Assembly: GCA_017504405.1 (NCBI GenBank)
Contig: JAFVRG010000004.1
Location: 1 to 64,000 of the forward strand
Length of the DNA: 64,000 nt
Origin: Clostridia bacterium
Lineage (GTDB): Bacteria; Bacillota; Clostridia; Oscillospirales; CAG-272
Direction: 5' to 3'
Shown here: positions 53,397 through 62,685 of the stretch, in pieces
Numbering within the stretch: position 1 is the first letter of the stretch
How the letters are laid out: the number at the start of each line of letters is the position of its first letter
Notes under the pieces: generated by a model
Told to the model about the DNA's origin: nothing
Databases searched by the model: none
Seen by the model: the letters and a program-made list of their open reading frames with translations, nothing else
Translations under genes and position numbers: made by a program

Positions 53397-54728
53397 ATGT
53401 CAAAGCCCATAATTGCAATTGTCGGCAGACCTAACGTTGGCAAGAGCACTTTTTTTAATAAAATTATCGGTCAGCGCCGTTCGATAGTCGAGGACACCCC
53501 GGGTGTTACCCGTGACAGAATTTACGGCGAGGGCGAATGGTGCGGCAGACGCTTCATTCTCATTGATACGGGTGGAATAGAGCCGAAAACCGACAGTGTA
53601 ATTCTCAAAAAAATGAAGCTTCAGGCAGAAATAGCGATAGATACTGCCGATGCTATAATATTTATGTGTGACGTTCACGCAGGCCTGCTTGCTGACGACA
53701 GGGATATTGCCGTTATGCTCAAAAAGAGCGGAAAGCCTGTGTTCGTATGCGTAAACAAGGTTGACCGTGTCGGCGCACCCCCTATGGAGTTTTACGAGTT
53801 TTACGAGCTGGGCTTTGACTCCGACCCGATAGCTATATCCTCTCTGCACGGCAGCGGCAGCGGAGATTTGCTCGACGAGGTTCTGAGAGCAATTCCCGTC
53901 CGTGAGGACGAGAGCGAGGACGACGATAAAATAAACGTCGCTGTAATCGGCAAGCCGAATGCGGGCAAATCCTCAATAATCAACAAAATACTCGGCTCGG
54001 AGCGCCTGATTGTTTCGGATATAGCGGGCACTACCCGTGATGCCGTTGATACCGAATTTGAAAACGAGTACGGAAAATTCAACTTCATAGATACCGCAGG
54101 AATACGCCGTCAGAGCAAAATCGAGGACAGAATAGAGAAGTTCTCGGTGCTTCGCACACATATGGCGGTTGAGCGTGCGGACGTATGCCTTATAATGATA
54201 GATGCAGCCGAGGGTATAACCGAGCAGGACGAGAAGATTGCAGGAATTGCCCACGAGGCTGGTAAGGCATCAATAATTGTCGTAAACAAATGGGACCTGG
54301 TAGAAAAGGACAATAATACCGTAAAGCAGTTTACCGATAAAATCAGAACTGCGCTCTCCTATATGCCGTATGCACCGATAATATTCGTGTCGGCTATGAC
54401 AGGACAGAGGGTGACAAAGCTCTTTGAGGAGATTTGCTACGTAAACAATCAGGCAAAGACGAGGATTTCTACGGGTATGCTCAACGACCTTCTGAGCGAT
54501 GCGCAGGTCAAGCATCAGCCCCCCTCGGATAAGGGTAAGCGACTGAAAATCTACTATATGACACAGCCGACGGTTGCACCGCCTAGCTTCGTTATATTCT
54601 GCAACAGCGAGGAGCTGTTCCACTTCTCATATCAAAGATATATAGAAAACTGCATACGTGAGACCTTTGGCTTTGTCGGTACGCCGATAAGGATAATAGT
54701 GAGAGAGCGTGGCGAGGATAAGAAATAA
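53397..54728 (+). CDS. der: Ribosome-associated GTPase Der (EngA)
   Basis: A 443-aa double-G-domain GTPase. First domain: 'VGRPNVGKSTFFN', 'DTPGVTRD', 'NKVD'. Second domain: 'IGKPNAGKSSIIN', 'DIAGTTRDAVD', 'NKWDLV'. A C-terminal KH-like domain follows. AAGGAGG precedes the ATG. It shares one base with the obg start. 50S subunit assembly. Confidence 0.98.
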   Translation: MSKPIIAIVGRPNVGKSTFFNKIIGQRRSIVEDTPGVTRDRIYGEGEWCGRRFILIDTGGIEPKTDSVILKKMKLQAEIAIDTADAIIFMCDVHAGLLADDRDIAVMLKKSGKPVFVCVNKVDRVGAPPMEFYEFYELGFDSDPIAISSLHGSGSGDLLDEVLRAIPVREDESEDDDKINVAVIGKPNAGKSSIINKILGSERLIVSDIAGTTRDAVDTEFENEYGKFNFIDTAGIRRQSKIEDRIEKFSVLRTHMAVERADVCLIMIDAAEGITEQDEKIAGIAHEAGKASIIVVNKWDLVEKDNNTVKQFTDKIRTALSYMPYAPIIFVSAMTGQRVTKLFEEICYVNNQAKTRISTGMLNDLLSDAQVKHQPPSDKGKRLKIYYMTQPTVAPPSFVIFCNSEELFHFSYQRYIENCIRETFGFVGTPIRIIVRERGEDKK

Positions 54729-56011
54729 TGTTTGTAGATAATGTGAAAATTTACGTGAAGGCAGGCGACGGCGGTGATGGCGCAGTTTCCTTCCGCCGTG
54801 AGAAATACGTGGCGGCAGGCGGCCCTGACGGAGGCGACGGCGGCAACGGCGGAAGTATTATCTTCCGTGTTGACACAGGCACTAATACCCTGCTTGCTTT
54901 CAGATATAAGAGAAAATTTATAGCAGAGCGCGGCGAAAACGGCAAGGCGTGTAAAATGTGGGGCAAGGGCGGCGAGGACCTCGTCATTCTCGTTCCGCCG
55001 GGCACGCTTCTGCGTGATGCCGACAGCGGAAAAATAATTCACGATATGGCAAACGGCGAGGACTTTGTAGCCTGCAAGGGCGGCAGAGGCGGTTGGGGAA
55101 ACCGTCATTTCGCAACCCCCACACGCCAGATCCCCCGATTTGCAAAGAAGGGTACAGCGGGCGAGGAGCGCAATATCCAGCTCGAACTAAAAATGATAGC
55201 CGACGTAGGACTTGTTGGCTTCCCCAACGTAGGAAAATCGTCAATCCTTTCCCGTGTTTCGGCGGCAAAACCGAAAATTGCCGATTATCATTTCACAACC
55301 CTCTCCCCCAACCTCGGAGTCGTTTCGGTTTCGGAGGGCAAGGGCTTTGTTATGGCAGATATCCCCGGTCTTATCGAGGGAGCGGCAGACGGACTCGGTC
55401 TCGGACACGAATTTCTGCGCCACGTTGACCGTTGCCGACTTCTCTTACACGTGGTTGATATATCCGCCTCTGAGGGCAGAAGTCCGATAGAGGATATAGA
55501 GAAGATTGACTTCGAGCTTGAAAAATACAGCAAGTCCCTATCCTCACGCCCCCAGATTGTCGTAGCGAATAAGGCAGATATAACAGACCGTGACGATGAT
55601 TACGTAAAGGAATTTGAGGCATTTGTACGTGAGAGCGGACGTGAGCTTATGTACGTGTCCGCCGCAACGGGTGAGGGACTCCGTGAGCTTGTTAATAAGG
55701 TGAGCGAGCGACTTGCCGAAATGCCCGACACGACGGTTTACGAGCCTGAAATCGGCGAGGTTGACAATATGCTTGCAAAGAGCGTTGGCACTACCGACAC
55801 TACCGTGAGAGTGGAGGACGGCGTTTACTACGTTGAGGGCGAGTGGCTTCTTAATCTTTTGGGACAGGTGAATTTTGACGATTACGAGTCGCTCGATTTC
55901 TTCCAGCGCGCGCTGATTAAAAACGGTGTGATAGATAAGCTGCGTGAGAGCGGAATTTCCGACGGCGATACCGTCAATATCTATGATTTTGAATTTGATT
56001 TTGTATTCTGA
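54728..56011 (+). CDS. obg: GTPase Obg
   Basis: The protein has 427 aa. A glycine-rich Obg fold ('GGDGGDGAVSFRREKYVAAGGPDGGDGG' region, in parts), then the G domain ('GLVGFPNVGKSSILS', 'DIPGLIEGAADGLGLG', 'NKAD'), then a C-terminal OCT domain ('VNIYDFEFDFVF' end). Overlaps the der stop. 50S maturation and stress response. Confidence 0.98.
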   Translation: MFVDNVKIYVKAGDGGDGAVSFRREKYVAAGGPDGGDGGNGGSIIFRVDTGTNTLLAFRYKRKFIAERGENGKACKMWGKGGEDLVILVPPGTLLRDADSGKIIHDMANGEDFVACKGGRGGWGNRHFATPTRQIPRFAKKGTAGEERNIQLELKMIADVGLVGFPNVGKSSILSRVSAAKPKIADYHFTTLSPNLGVVSVSEGKGFVMADIPGLIEGAADGLGLGHEFLRHVDRCRLLLHVVDISASEGRSPIEDIEKIDFELEKYSKSLSSRPQIVVANKADITDRDDDYVKEFEAFVRESGRELMYVSAATGEGLRELVNKVSERLAEMPDTTVYEPEIGEVDNMLAKSVGTTDTTVRVEDGVYYVEGEWLLNLLGQVNFDDYESLDFFQRALIKNGVIDKLRESGISDGDTVNIYDFEFDFVF

Positions 56012-56022
56012 CGAGGTGTTTT

Positions 56023-56661
56023 ATGAATAAGGCTGTTGTTGACAGAAACAGAAAGCTCGGCGAGTCGGTTGTAAATTCTATGAAGCAGAGGCACTTTGAT
56101 GCCTACTACTGCGAAAGCTGTGAAGAGGCAGTGGCTCTTGCCCTCTCGCTTATGCCCAAGGGCACGAGTGTAGGCTGGGGCGGCTCAGCCAGCATTGCCG
56201 AAGCAGGTCTTATCGACGCTATATACGAGAGCGGCGAATATGAAATTCTTGACCGCTCAAAGGTAAGCCCGGAGGAGCTTGAGGAATTTGCAAGGAGGGT
56301 TGCATTCTGCGATACCTTTCTTGCCAGCGCAAACGCAATAACCGAGGACGGACAGATAGTAAACGTTGACGGCAACGGCAACCGAGTCAGTGCAATGATA
56401 TACGGCCCGAAGAGCGTCATTGTGGTAGCGGGCGTGAACAAAATTGTGAAAGCTCACGAGGATGCAGTTTCGAGAGCACGCAATACCGCCGCTCCGATAA
56501 ACGCACAGCGCTTTGAGGTAAATACCCCCTGTAAGGGTAGTGGCAAATGTGCCGATTGCAAATCCCCCGACAGCATCTGCGCAACTATCGTCACCCACCG
56601 CCTTTCCAAGCCTGCAGGGAGAATAAAGGTAATAATCGTTGGTACGAATTTAGGTTTTTAA
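56023..56661 (+). CDS. LUD-domain protein (lactate utilization/YkgG-like)
   Basis: The protein has 212 aa. LUD domain features: 'SVGWGGSASIAEAGLIDAI', 'FLASANAITEDGQIVNVDGNGNRVSAM' (parts) and 'VVAGVNKIV'. A cysteine cluster 'TPCKGSGKCADCKSPDSIC' near the C-terminus (four Cys) could bind metal; it is present in the stand-alone clostridial members. GAGGTG precedes the ATG. It stands alone without LutAB partners, so its substrate is not clear. Confidence 0.85.
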   Translation: MNKAVVDRNRKLGESVVNSMKQRHFDAYYCESCEEAVALALSLMPKGTSVGWGGSASIAEAGLIDAIYESGEYEILDRSKVSPEELEEFARRVAFCDTFLASANAITEDGQIVNVDGNGNRVSAMIYGPKSVIVVAGVNKIVKAHEDAVSRARNTAAPINAQRFEVNTPCKGSGKCADCKSPDSICATIVTHRLSKPAGRIKVIIVGTNLGF

Positions 56662-56669
56662 TTAAATTA

Positions 56670-56706
56670 CAAACAAAAAAGCTCCAATCGGAGCTTTTTG
56701 TTTTAT
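56670..56706. terminator. Terminator between LUD and azlD genes
   Basis: AAAAGCTCC-AATC-GGAGCTTTT stem with T/A-runs on both strands; bidirectional. Confidence 0.85.
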
Positions 56707-56763
56707 GAATTTTTTGCTAAGCTTTTTTTCAAAAAAGCGCAAGTTCTCTTAACGAGGTCGCTT

Positions 56764-57084
56764 TTAAAACAAAAGGAGTATTCCCTCGGCGCAAAGGACT
56801 GCCGTGCAGGCGAGAATTGCTACTGTGACGAGCGAGCGCCTTTTGTATGCGGCGAATAGGGCAACCGCCGTTCCTACCGATGCGGAAATATAATTTCCCG
56901 TGGAATAGAAAATGAACGGAAAGGTCATTGCCGACAAAACCGCATAGGGTATGTAATAAAGCAGACTGTTTATGTAGCGCGAGGTGATTTTACGCCTGAA
57001 AAACACCATAGGTATCATTCGCACGAGGTAGGTAACCAGCGCCATAGTCAACGCCATAAGCGCCATATAAAGATACTTATTCAT
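56764..57084 (-). CDS. azlD: Branched-chain amino acid exporter small subunit AzlD
   Basis: A 106-aa membrane protein with three to four helices; 'LVTYLVRMIPMVFFRRK' and 'YYIPYAVLSAMTFP' match AzlD. The ATG at 57084 has GGGGGAG 7 bases upstream; a GTG 6 bases earlier is too close. Overlaps the end of azlC by 8 bases. Confidence 0.9.
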   Translation of the reverse strand: MNKYLYMALMALTMALVTYLVRMIPMVFFRRKITSRYINSLLYYIPYAVLSAMTFPFIFYSTGNYISASVGTAVALFAAYKRRSLVTVAILACTAVLCAEGILLLF

Positions 57085-57805
57085 CGGCACTCTCCCCCTT
57101 ATCCTCGTTCTCGCTCACGGGGAAGAAATATGCGCCGATTGCCGCAGAAACGAGCGCCGCAATTATGTAAACAAAGCCCTCGCCTATCCTGTTAAGATAG
57201 GGAATGAAGGTCAAAGCACAGCTGATGCCGACGCTAATCAGCATTACGGGTATTACGTGTGAGTCGCTCATTGCCGCAGGGATTATTATTGCGATAAACA
57301 TAGCGTAGAGCGCAATTCCGAGCGCCGACATAACGATTTCGGGCAGAACGTTACCGATAAGACCGCCGATAAGTGTGCCCGAGGTCCACGACACCCACGG
57401 CAAGAGAATGAGCCCGTACATATATTTTCTCGTCACGGGCGTTTTCTGCGCAGAGGCTACCGCAAAAATCTCGTCGGTGATGCCAAAGGAGCAGAGCAGT
57501 CGGTCGGTGAGACGGAATTTTCCGTCCAGCCTTTGCGACAGCGTAAGGCTCATAAGGCAGTAGCGTGAATTGATTATCAGTTGCGTGAGAATTATCTCGG
57601 CAACGGTACCCATAGCCATTATAATTCCAAGTCCTGCGAGCTGACCTGCCGAGGTGAGATTGGTTGTTGACATAAGCGTAGCAATAAACCAAGGCATACC
57701 CCGTCCGACAGCGGTAACGCCGAATGCGAGCGACACGGCAAAATATCCGAGCGCTATCGGTATTCCGTCGTGAAGCCCACGCTTGAACGATAAGCTGTTA
57801 TCCAT
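57077..57805 (-). CDS. azlC: Branched-chain amino acid exporter large subunit AzlC
   Basis: A 242-aa protein with several membrane helices. Family motifs 'GIPIALGYFAVSLAFG' and 'TSAGQLAGLGIIMA' occur near the N-terminus, with 'SFGITDEIFAVA' in the middle. The ATG at 57805 follows the ppiB stop (TGATATG), so translation is coupled. Forms an exporter with AzlD. Confidence 0.92.
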   Translation of the reverse strand: MDNSLSFKRGLHDGIPIALGYFAVSLAFGVTAVGRGMPWFIATLMSTTNLTSAGQLAGLGIIMAMGTVAEIILTQLIINSRYCLMSLTLSQRLDGKFRLTDRLLCSFGITDEIFAVASAQKTPVTRKYMYGLILLPWVSWTSGTLIGGLIGNVLPEIVMSALGIALYAMFIAIIIPAAMSDSHVIPVMLISVGISCALTFIPYLNRIGEGFVYIIAALVSAAIGAYFFPVSENEDKGESADE

Positions 57806-57806
57806 A

Positions 57807-58277
57807 TCAGTCAACGGTTATGCTCTTGATTTTCATATCAACACGGGGACGGTCAGAGTAGTCGGTAGGAATTTCTGCTATCTCGTCAACTACCTCAATA
57901 CCCTCAACAACACGTCCGAAAGCGGCGTAAGAGCCGTCGAGGTGCGGAGCGTCCTTGTGCATTATAAAGAACTGAGAGGATGCGGAGTTGGGATTCATAG
58001 AGCGTGCCATTGATATGACGCCACGTGTGTGCTTTATCGGGTTGTTTACACCGTTAGCGGCAAACTCGCCCTTGATGTTTTCCTCGGAGCCGCCAAAGCC
58101 TGTGCCGAGAGGGTCGCCGCCCTGAATCATAAAGCCCTTGATAACACGGTGGAAAATAAGACCGTTGTAGAAGCCCTCTCTCGCCAGCTTTTCAAAGTTG
58201 GCAACGGTGATGGGGGCATACTCGGGGTAAAGCTCCAGCTTGATTTTTCCGCCGTTTTCCATTTCAATAGTAATCAT
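57807..58277 (-). CDS. ppiB: Cyclophilin-type peptidyl-prolyl isomerase
   Basis: A 156-aa cyclophilin. 'YNGLIFHRVIKGFMIQGGDP', 'SMARSMNPNSASSQFFI' and 'LDGSYAAFGRV' contain the catalytic Arg and binding pocket. No signal peptide, so cytoplasmic. AAAGGA precedes the ATG. First gene of a ppiB-azlC-azlD operon. Confidence 0.95.
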   Translation of the reverse strand: MITIEMENGGKIKLELYPEYAPITVANFEKLAREGFYNGLIFHRVIKGFMIQGGDPLGTGFGGSEENIKGEFAANGVNNPIKHTRGVISMARSMNPNSASSQFFIMHKDAPHLDGSYAAFGRVVEGIEVVDEIAEIPTDYSDRPRVDMKIKSITVD

Positions 58278-58359
58278 TTTTTTATTCCTTTCATTTGTCT
58301 TAATATTTTTTTGTTCTTTTGTGTATAATTAACAGTAAGAAAAGTGTGGGGTGAAAAAT

Positions 58360-59475
58360 ATGAGGCTGTCGCAAATAGATTACAGAAAATGGGCGTATAT
58401 AACCGTCTGCATCTTCGGCGCTCTTGCGTTTGCCTTTATATTTTTCAAATTTCTGATACCGATAGCATTGCCCTTCCTCATTTCTTGGGCGATAGCCTTT
58501 CCTGTCAGGCAGGCTGCGCATTTTCTTCATAGAAAAACGAAAATTCCAACGAGGGTGGCGAGCCTTATTCTGACAGCGCTCTTTATTGTCGGAATATTTC
58601 TCTTGCTCTTTTTGCTTGTCAGGCAGCTTGTAAGCGAGCTTGGAGGACTTTTCGCCTACCTTACTCAGAATCCCGATATGCTGTCGGATATGATGAGTGA
58701 CGTGAAGGGCTTTCTTTGCTCAATTGTCGAGCTGCTGCCGTTTGATACCGACTCGGACAGCGTGTTTTTGAGAGTTGAGGAATATCTTGAGAGCTTTATG
58801 TCCGAGAGCGTTTCTGCGCTCGTCGCATATCTTCCCCGTCTTATCGGCTCGATAGCGATAGGGCTTCCTTCAATTATATTCTTTATACTCGTAACGACAA
58901 TATCCGCATTCTATTTTTGCCTCGATTTGACAGCGATAAACAACAGTGTTCTGTCCGTATTTCCGCAGAAAATCAGGGTGGCTGTTTCATCGTTCAAGCG
59001 TGGAGTGTTCAAAACTGCGCTCCGCTATATCAGGGCGTACCTCACTCTGATGTTGATAATATTTGCTATGCTACTTATCGGCTTTCTTATCCTCGGAGTT
59101 GAATATTCCTTGCTTTTGGCGGTAATATTCGCCCTCGTGGACGTTCTGCCCGTGCTTGGCGTGGGAATTTTAATAATTCCTTGGGCGATTTTCTGCCTCA
59201 TTACGGGTAAAATACCGCTCGGCATTGGTCTTTTGGTTCTTTATGCGGTTGTTACCGTCGTGCGCCAGTACGCCGAGCCGAGAGTTATCGGTAAGCATTT
59301 CGGTATTCATCCGCTTCTCACCCTCGTCGCAATGTACGCAGGGGTGCAGTTGTTTGGATTTATCGGTATGATTTTAGGACCTGTCGGGGTGGTTTTTTTG
59401 AAGGGTGTTCTGAAAAAGCCGAGCGAAAAATCTCCGCCCACGGTCTACACGAACAAAATCTTACCGAAATCGTAG
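58360..59475 (+). CDS. AI-2E-family permease, sporulation YtvI-like
   Basis: A 371-aa protein with about seven to eight membrane helices. The 'ALPFLISWAIAFPVRQAAHFL' segment (parts) near the N-terminus and 'PVLGVGILIIPWAI', 'EPRVIGKHFGIHPLLTLVAMYAG' (parts) and 'GMILGPVG' near the C-terminus mark the family. The ATG at 58360 follows GGGGTG; a GTG at 58351 lies inside the ribosome site. TATAAT at 58324-58329 may be its -10. Its 3' end overlaps the convergent downstream gene by 31 bases. Confidence 0.88.
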   Translation: MRLSQIDYRKWAYITVCIFGALAFAFIFFKFLIPIALPFLISWAIAFPVRQAAHFLHRKTKIPTRVASLILTALFIVGIFLLLFLLVRQLVSELGGLFAYLTQNPDMLSDMMSDVKGFLCSIVELLPFDTDSDSVFLRVEEYLESFMSESVSALVAYLPRLIGSIAIGLPSIIFFILVTTISAFYFCLDLTAINNSVLSVFPQKIRVAVSSFKRGVFKTALRYIRAYLTLMLIIFAMLLIGFLILGVEYSLLLAVIFALVDVLPVLGVGILIIPWAIFCLITGKIPLGIGLLVLYAVVTVVRQYAEPRVIGKHFGIHPLLTLVAMYAGVQLFGFIGMILGPVGVVFLKGVLKKPSEKSPPTVYTNKILPKS

Positions 59476-60140
59476 AGTAGAGCATTTGAGAGTGAAAATG
59501 CTCTCATGCCCGCCTCGGTTATAAAATTCTTTATCTTTTCGTAGGACGGGTGCGCCTCAATACTACCCGTAAAATAAACCGTTTTACCGAAAACGCCGGA
59601 TGCGCCGCCGATAAAGCCGTATTCGTACGGCGACAGCGCAACGCCGCCCCTATCAATAAGGCAAACGCTCACGCCCTCACGTTCTGCCGTATCTGCAATC
59701 GACTTATCCTCGGTTATTATGTGTGAGCTGTCAAGCACAACGGTAGAGCAGGCGGCGTATCCCTGCCTTACGTTTATAAGCCTGTGGGCAAGCTTGTGCA
59801 CGCAGGGAGCGAGGCTGTCGGCTCTGCCAAAGGCTTTATCTCTGAGAAAAAAACAGTTGAATGCTATGTCCTTCGGATAATCGGGCGAGGGCGTCATGTC
59901 CTCGCATATAATCTGTATGCCGTTTTCTTCGAGAATATCAAATTCCCGTTTTGCTATCTGCCTGTATCCCTTATACGTATACACTGTGCTTCCGTGCAGA
60001 AGCATCAGCATATCGGGGTGTGACGATACAGGCTCTGAGAGCCTGTGAAAGGGCGGCATTGACAAAACCGAAAAGCCCTCGTTTTCAAGGGCGTTTTTTA
60101 TATTGTCAGGCATGCGAAAGTCAACGATAGCAAAAGCCAT
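59445..60140 (-). CDS. Conserved protein, DUF6873-like (GME-fold)
   Basis: A 231-aa soluble protein. 'DDFRMPDNIKNALENEGF'-type N-terminus ('AIVDFRMPDNIKNALE'), a central 'VRQGYAACSTVVLDSSHIITED', and a late 'YGFIGGASGVFGKTVYFTGSIEAHPSYEKI' (parts) fit my memory of the clostridial DUF6873 family. That family is related to guanidino-group modifying enzymes. The conserved Cys/Asp/His residues could form an active site. TCGGGGG precedes the ATG. Function unknown. Confidence 0.65.
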   Translation of the reverse strand: MAFAIVDFRMPDNIKNALENEGFSVLSMPPFHRLSEPVSSHPDMLMLLHGSTVYTYKGYRQIAKREFDILEENGIQIICEDMTPSPDYPKDIAFNCFFLRDKAFGRADSLAPCVHKLAHRLINVRQGYAACSTVVLDSSHIITEDKSIADTAEREGVSVCLIDRGGVALSPYEYGFIGGASGVFGKTVYFTGSIEAHPSYEKIKNFITEAGMRAFSLSNALLYDFGKILFV

Positions 60141-60157
60141 AAAACCCCCGATAAATT

Positions 60158-60184
60158 AAAAACTCCGCCGTCGGCGGAGTTATT
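60158..60184 (-). terminator. Terminator of rpmB
   Basis: AACTCCGCCG-TCG-GCGGAGTT: perfect stem; A/T runs on both sides. Confidence 0.8.
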
Positions 60185-60187
60185 TAA

Positions 60188-60373
60188 TTATGCACGCTCT
60201 ACCTTGCCCGAACGCAGGCAACGGGAACATACATATACTGTCTTGTTTGAGCCTCCGACTACAGCCTTAACCTTACGGATGTTGGGCTTCCAAGTTCTGT
60301 TTGTCTTACGGTTGGAGTGGGAAACGTTGTGACCGAACACAACACCCTTACCGCAAACGCTACACTTTGCCAT
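60188..60373 (-). CDS. rpmB: 50S ribosomal protein L28
   Basis: The protein has 61 aa from the ATG at 60373, which has GGAGG 7-8 bases upstream. 'MAKCSVCGKG' and 'VCSRCLRSGKVERA' give two C-x2-C pairs, the zinc-binding (C+) form. 'GHNVSHSNRKTNRTWKPN' is diagnostic. Confidence 0.97.
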   Translation of the reverse strand: MAKCSVCGKGVVFGHNVSHSNRKTNRTWKPNIRKVKAVVGGSNKTVYVCSRCLRSGKVERA

Positions 60374-60499
60374 TTGGTGATACCTCCTAATTTGCATCAA
60401 TATCCATTATTTTTTTCAATATCATAAATCGACAAGGTGTATTATAACACACAAAAATCGAAAATGCAATACTTTTTCAAAAAAACTTTCCAAAATTTT

Positions 60500-61210
60500 T
60501 TAACGGGTCAAATCGCTATCAGCAGAAGGCTGTGAAAACATAGAATAGAGCAACCGTCTGACAAGAACGATGCACACGTACGAAAGGAAAACGGTTATCA
60601 AAATAAAGGCGTAAACCCATATAATGTCGAGCCAATCCTCAAAAAACATAATTCCCGCTCTGTCGTCAATGTAGGTTACAACGTCAATTGTTTCGGGAAC
60701 TATTCGCAAAAGCGCAAGCAGTGCGGTGGTTACCCATATTCCTGCGGCGTGAGGATTTTTGAGCGCAAAAAGACTCGGTGCGGCAAACGGAGCGCTGCGC
60801 CTGTCCTCAATTCCCCACATGAGAATTGCGAAAACCAAATAAATTGCCGTGTACTGCAAAAATATCACGATTGCCTGAATGATGCCTGCGGTTATTGCCA
60901 GTATATCGCCCCAGTAGTTGAGGACGGTTGATAAAACGCTCGGTATCATGAGCATAGCAGCGGCAATAACGGCATATGCTATCGCTTTTTTCCAGCCCCT
61001 CAGCTTGAGTGCGGTGTACACACACGCAACCGCAACGCAGGTGGTAGCGGCAGAGAAAAGCTGTGTGAAATAATAGAGAACCTTAGCAAACTCGGAGAGG
61101 TTTGCCGTCAGCGGATAGTATACGAGAAACAAAAGTGCGCTAACTACGTTTATGCACAAAAAGAGCAGGGTGTATGCGGTTAGCGGGCGCCGTGTGCAAA
61201 AATCTCTCAT
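60500..61210 (-). CDS. Unrecognised integral membrane protein
   Basis: A 236-aa protein with six or seven hydrophobic helices and short charged loops; no signal for a known family. AAGGAGG precedes the ATG 6-7 bases upstream, so the gene is real. It lies between rpmB and a YlmC/YmxH gene with no operon partner. Its topology resembles small membrane proteins of unknown function in Oscillospirales. Confidence 0.8.
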   Translation of the reverse strand: MRDFCTRRPLTAYTLLFLCINVVSALLFLVYYPLTANLSEFAKVLYYFTQLFSAATTCVAVACVYTALKLRGWKKAIAYAVIAAAMLMIPSVLSTVLNYWGDILAITAGIIQAIVIFLQYTAIYLVFAILMWGIEDRRSAPFAAPSLFALKNPHAAGIWVTTALLALLRIVPETIDVVTYIDDRAGIMFFEDWLDIIWVYAFILITVFLSYVCIVLVRRLLYSMFSQPSADSDLTR

Positions 61211-61362
61211 ACCGTATCCTCCTTAATTTATCAATGGTAATATCTTACCACAACAAGCATCCAAAAACAAGACCTTTCGTAAAAAAATCATAAGGGAGAG
61301 CCTTTTCGAATAAAATCAAAGGAGAGAGAAACTTTTATGCAATAAAATTTTGAGAGGTGCTT

Positions 61363-61638
61363 ATGTTGAATTGCAGTACTGAGGATTTCAGAGAAAAGGA
61401 GGTCGTCAACGTCTGTGACGGCAGACGGCTCGGCACGGTTGTAGAGATAGAATTCGATATGAACGAAGGACGCCTGACGGCAATTGTCGTTGCCGATGAA
61501 TGCGGCCTTTTCGGCAAGAGCCGAGGGGAAATAACAATCCCCTGGTGCAGAATAGAGAAGATAGGCGAGGACGTCATTTTAGTAAACGGCGAGGGGCTTC
61601 TCCCGCCACCCGAGCCCCCGAAGAAAAAGCGCAGATAA
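61363..61638 (+). CDS. YlmC/YmxH-family PRC-barrel protein
   Basis: The protein has 91 aa from the ATG at 61363, with GAGAGG 5 bases upstream. 'DGRRLGTVVEIEFD', 'RLTAIVVAD' and 'ITIPWCRIEKIGEDVILV' form the PRC-barrel. YlmC/YmxH proteins are conserved in spore formers. The C-terminus is Pro/Lys-rich ('PPPEPPKKKRR'). Confidence 0.88.
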   Translation: MLNCSTEDFREKEVVNVCDGRRLGTVVEIEFDMNEGRLTAIVVADECGLFGKSRGEITIPWCRIEKIGEDVILVNGEGLLPPPEPPKKKRR

Positions 61639-61733
61639 GCTCATATCCGTAACTGTATCGGCTCAGTTTTCGGGGAAACGGCGCTTTTGCGGAAAATAAA
61701 TTGTAAACATTTTGTAAACATGACAAAATTCTC

Positions 61734-61762
61734 TTGCAATTGAAGTCGGTATCCTATATAAT
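61734..61762 (+). promoter_or_regulatory. Promoter of rpsB-tsf
   Basis: TTGCAA (61734-61739), 17-bp spacer, TATAAT (61757-61762). The start point lies near 61769. Confidence 0.75.
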
Positions 61763-61768
61763 ATCAAA

Positions 61769-61882
61769 TGCTGTGCAAAAATATGCGCGGTAAAAATAAA
61801 TCTCACACAGCGTTTCGGCTTCCCGGTGCTCAATGAGTCGGAGCTATACGGCGCTGTGGCGGAAAAACCAAAAGGAGGAACA
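61769..61882 (+). promoter_or_regulatory. Structured 5' leader of rpsB
   Basis: About 120 untranslated bases lie between the promoter and rpsB. GCTGTG (near 61771) can pair with CACAGC (near 61809), and a GC-rich segment with GGCTTCCC...GAGTCGG follows. The length and pairing suggest an autoregulatory leader for S2; I did not match it to a named motif. Confidence 0.4.
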
Positions 61883-61887
61883 TAAAA

Positions 61888-62664
61888 ATGTTCGTAGTTT
61901 CGATCAAGCAGCTGCTTGAAGCGGGTGTTCACTTCGGTCACCCCACCAAAAAATGGAATCCGAAGATGGCGGAGTATATCTTCACCATGAGAAACGGTAT
62001 TCACATCATGGACCTTCAGAAGACCGTTAAGAAATTTGAGGAGGCTTACAACTTTGTTCGCCAGGTATCCGAGGAGGGTGGAAACATTCTTTTCGTTGGA
62101 ACGAAGAAGCAGGCGGCTGACTCTATCAAGGAGGAGGCAATCAAGTGCGGACAGTACTACGTTAACGTACGCTGGCCCGGCGGAATGCTCACCAACTTCA
62201 AAACAATCAGAAAGAGCATTGCAAGACTCAACGAGCTCGAGAAGATGAAGGAGGACGGAACCTTCGCACTTCTTCCCAAGAAGGAGGTTGCAGCACTTCA
62301 GAAGGAAATCGACGATCTCGAGAAGAACTATGGCGGTATCAAGACTATGGATACCCTTCCCGCAGCACTTTTCGTTGTTGACACACGTAAGGAGCACATC
62401 GCAATACTCGAGGCAAAGAAGCTCGGTATTCCCGTTGTTGCAATAGTAGATACCAACTGTGACCCCGATGATGCAGATTACATCATCCCCGGTAACGATG
62501 ACGCTATCCGTGCGGTTAAGCTTATTGGCGGCGCACTTGCAGATGCAGTTATCGAGGGCAAGGGCGGCGAGCAGCTCACCGACGTAGAGGCTGCTACCGA
62601 GGATGCAGCAGAGGCACCCGCAGCCGAGGAGGCTGCTGAGGTAGCAGAGGAAGCTGCTGAGTAA
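61888..62664 (+). CDS. rpsB: 30S ribosomal protein S2
   Basis: The protein has 258 aa. '[24 protein letters not shown]' (parts), '[16 protein letters not shown]', '[13 protein letters not shown]' and '[13 protein letters not shown]' are diagnostic. The last 30 residues are an Ala/Glu-rich acidic tail, a common variable extension. AGGAGG precedes the ATG. Operon with tsf, 21 bases apart. Confidence 0.99.
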   Translation: MFVVSIKQLLEAGVHFGHPTKKWNPKMAEYIFTMRNGIHIMDLQKTVKKFEEAYNFVRQVSEEGGNILFVGTKKQAADSIKEEAIKCGQYYVNVRWPGGMLTNFKTIRKSIARLNELEKMKEDGTFALLPKKEVAALQKEIDDLEKNYGGIKTMDTLPAALFVVDTRKEHIAILEAKKLGIPVVAIVDTNCDPDDADYIIPGNDDAIRAVKLIGGALADAVIEGKGGEQLTDVEAATEDAAEAPAAEEAAEVAEEAAE

Positions 62665-62685
62665 TTAAAATTAAGGAGAATAAAA

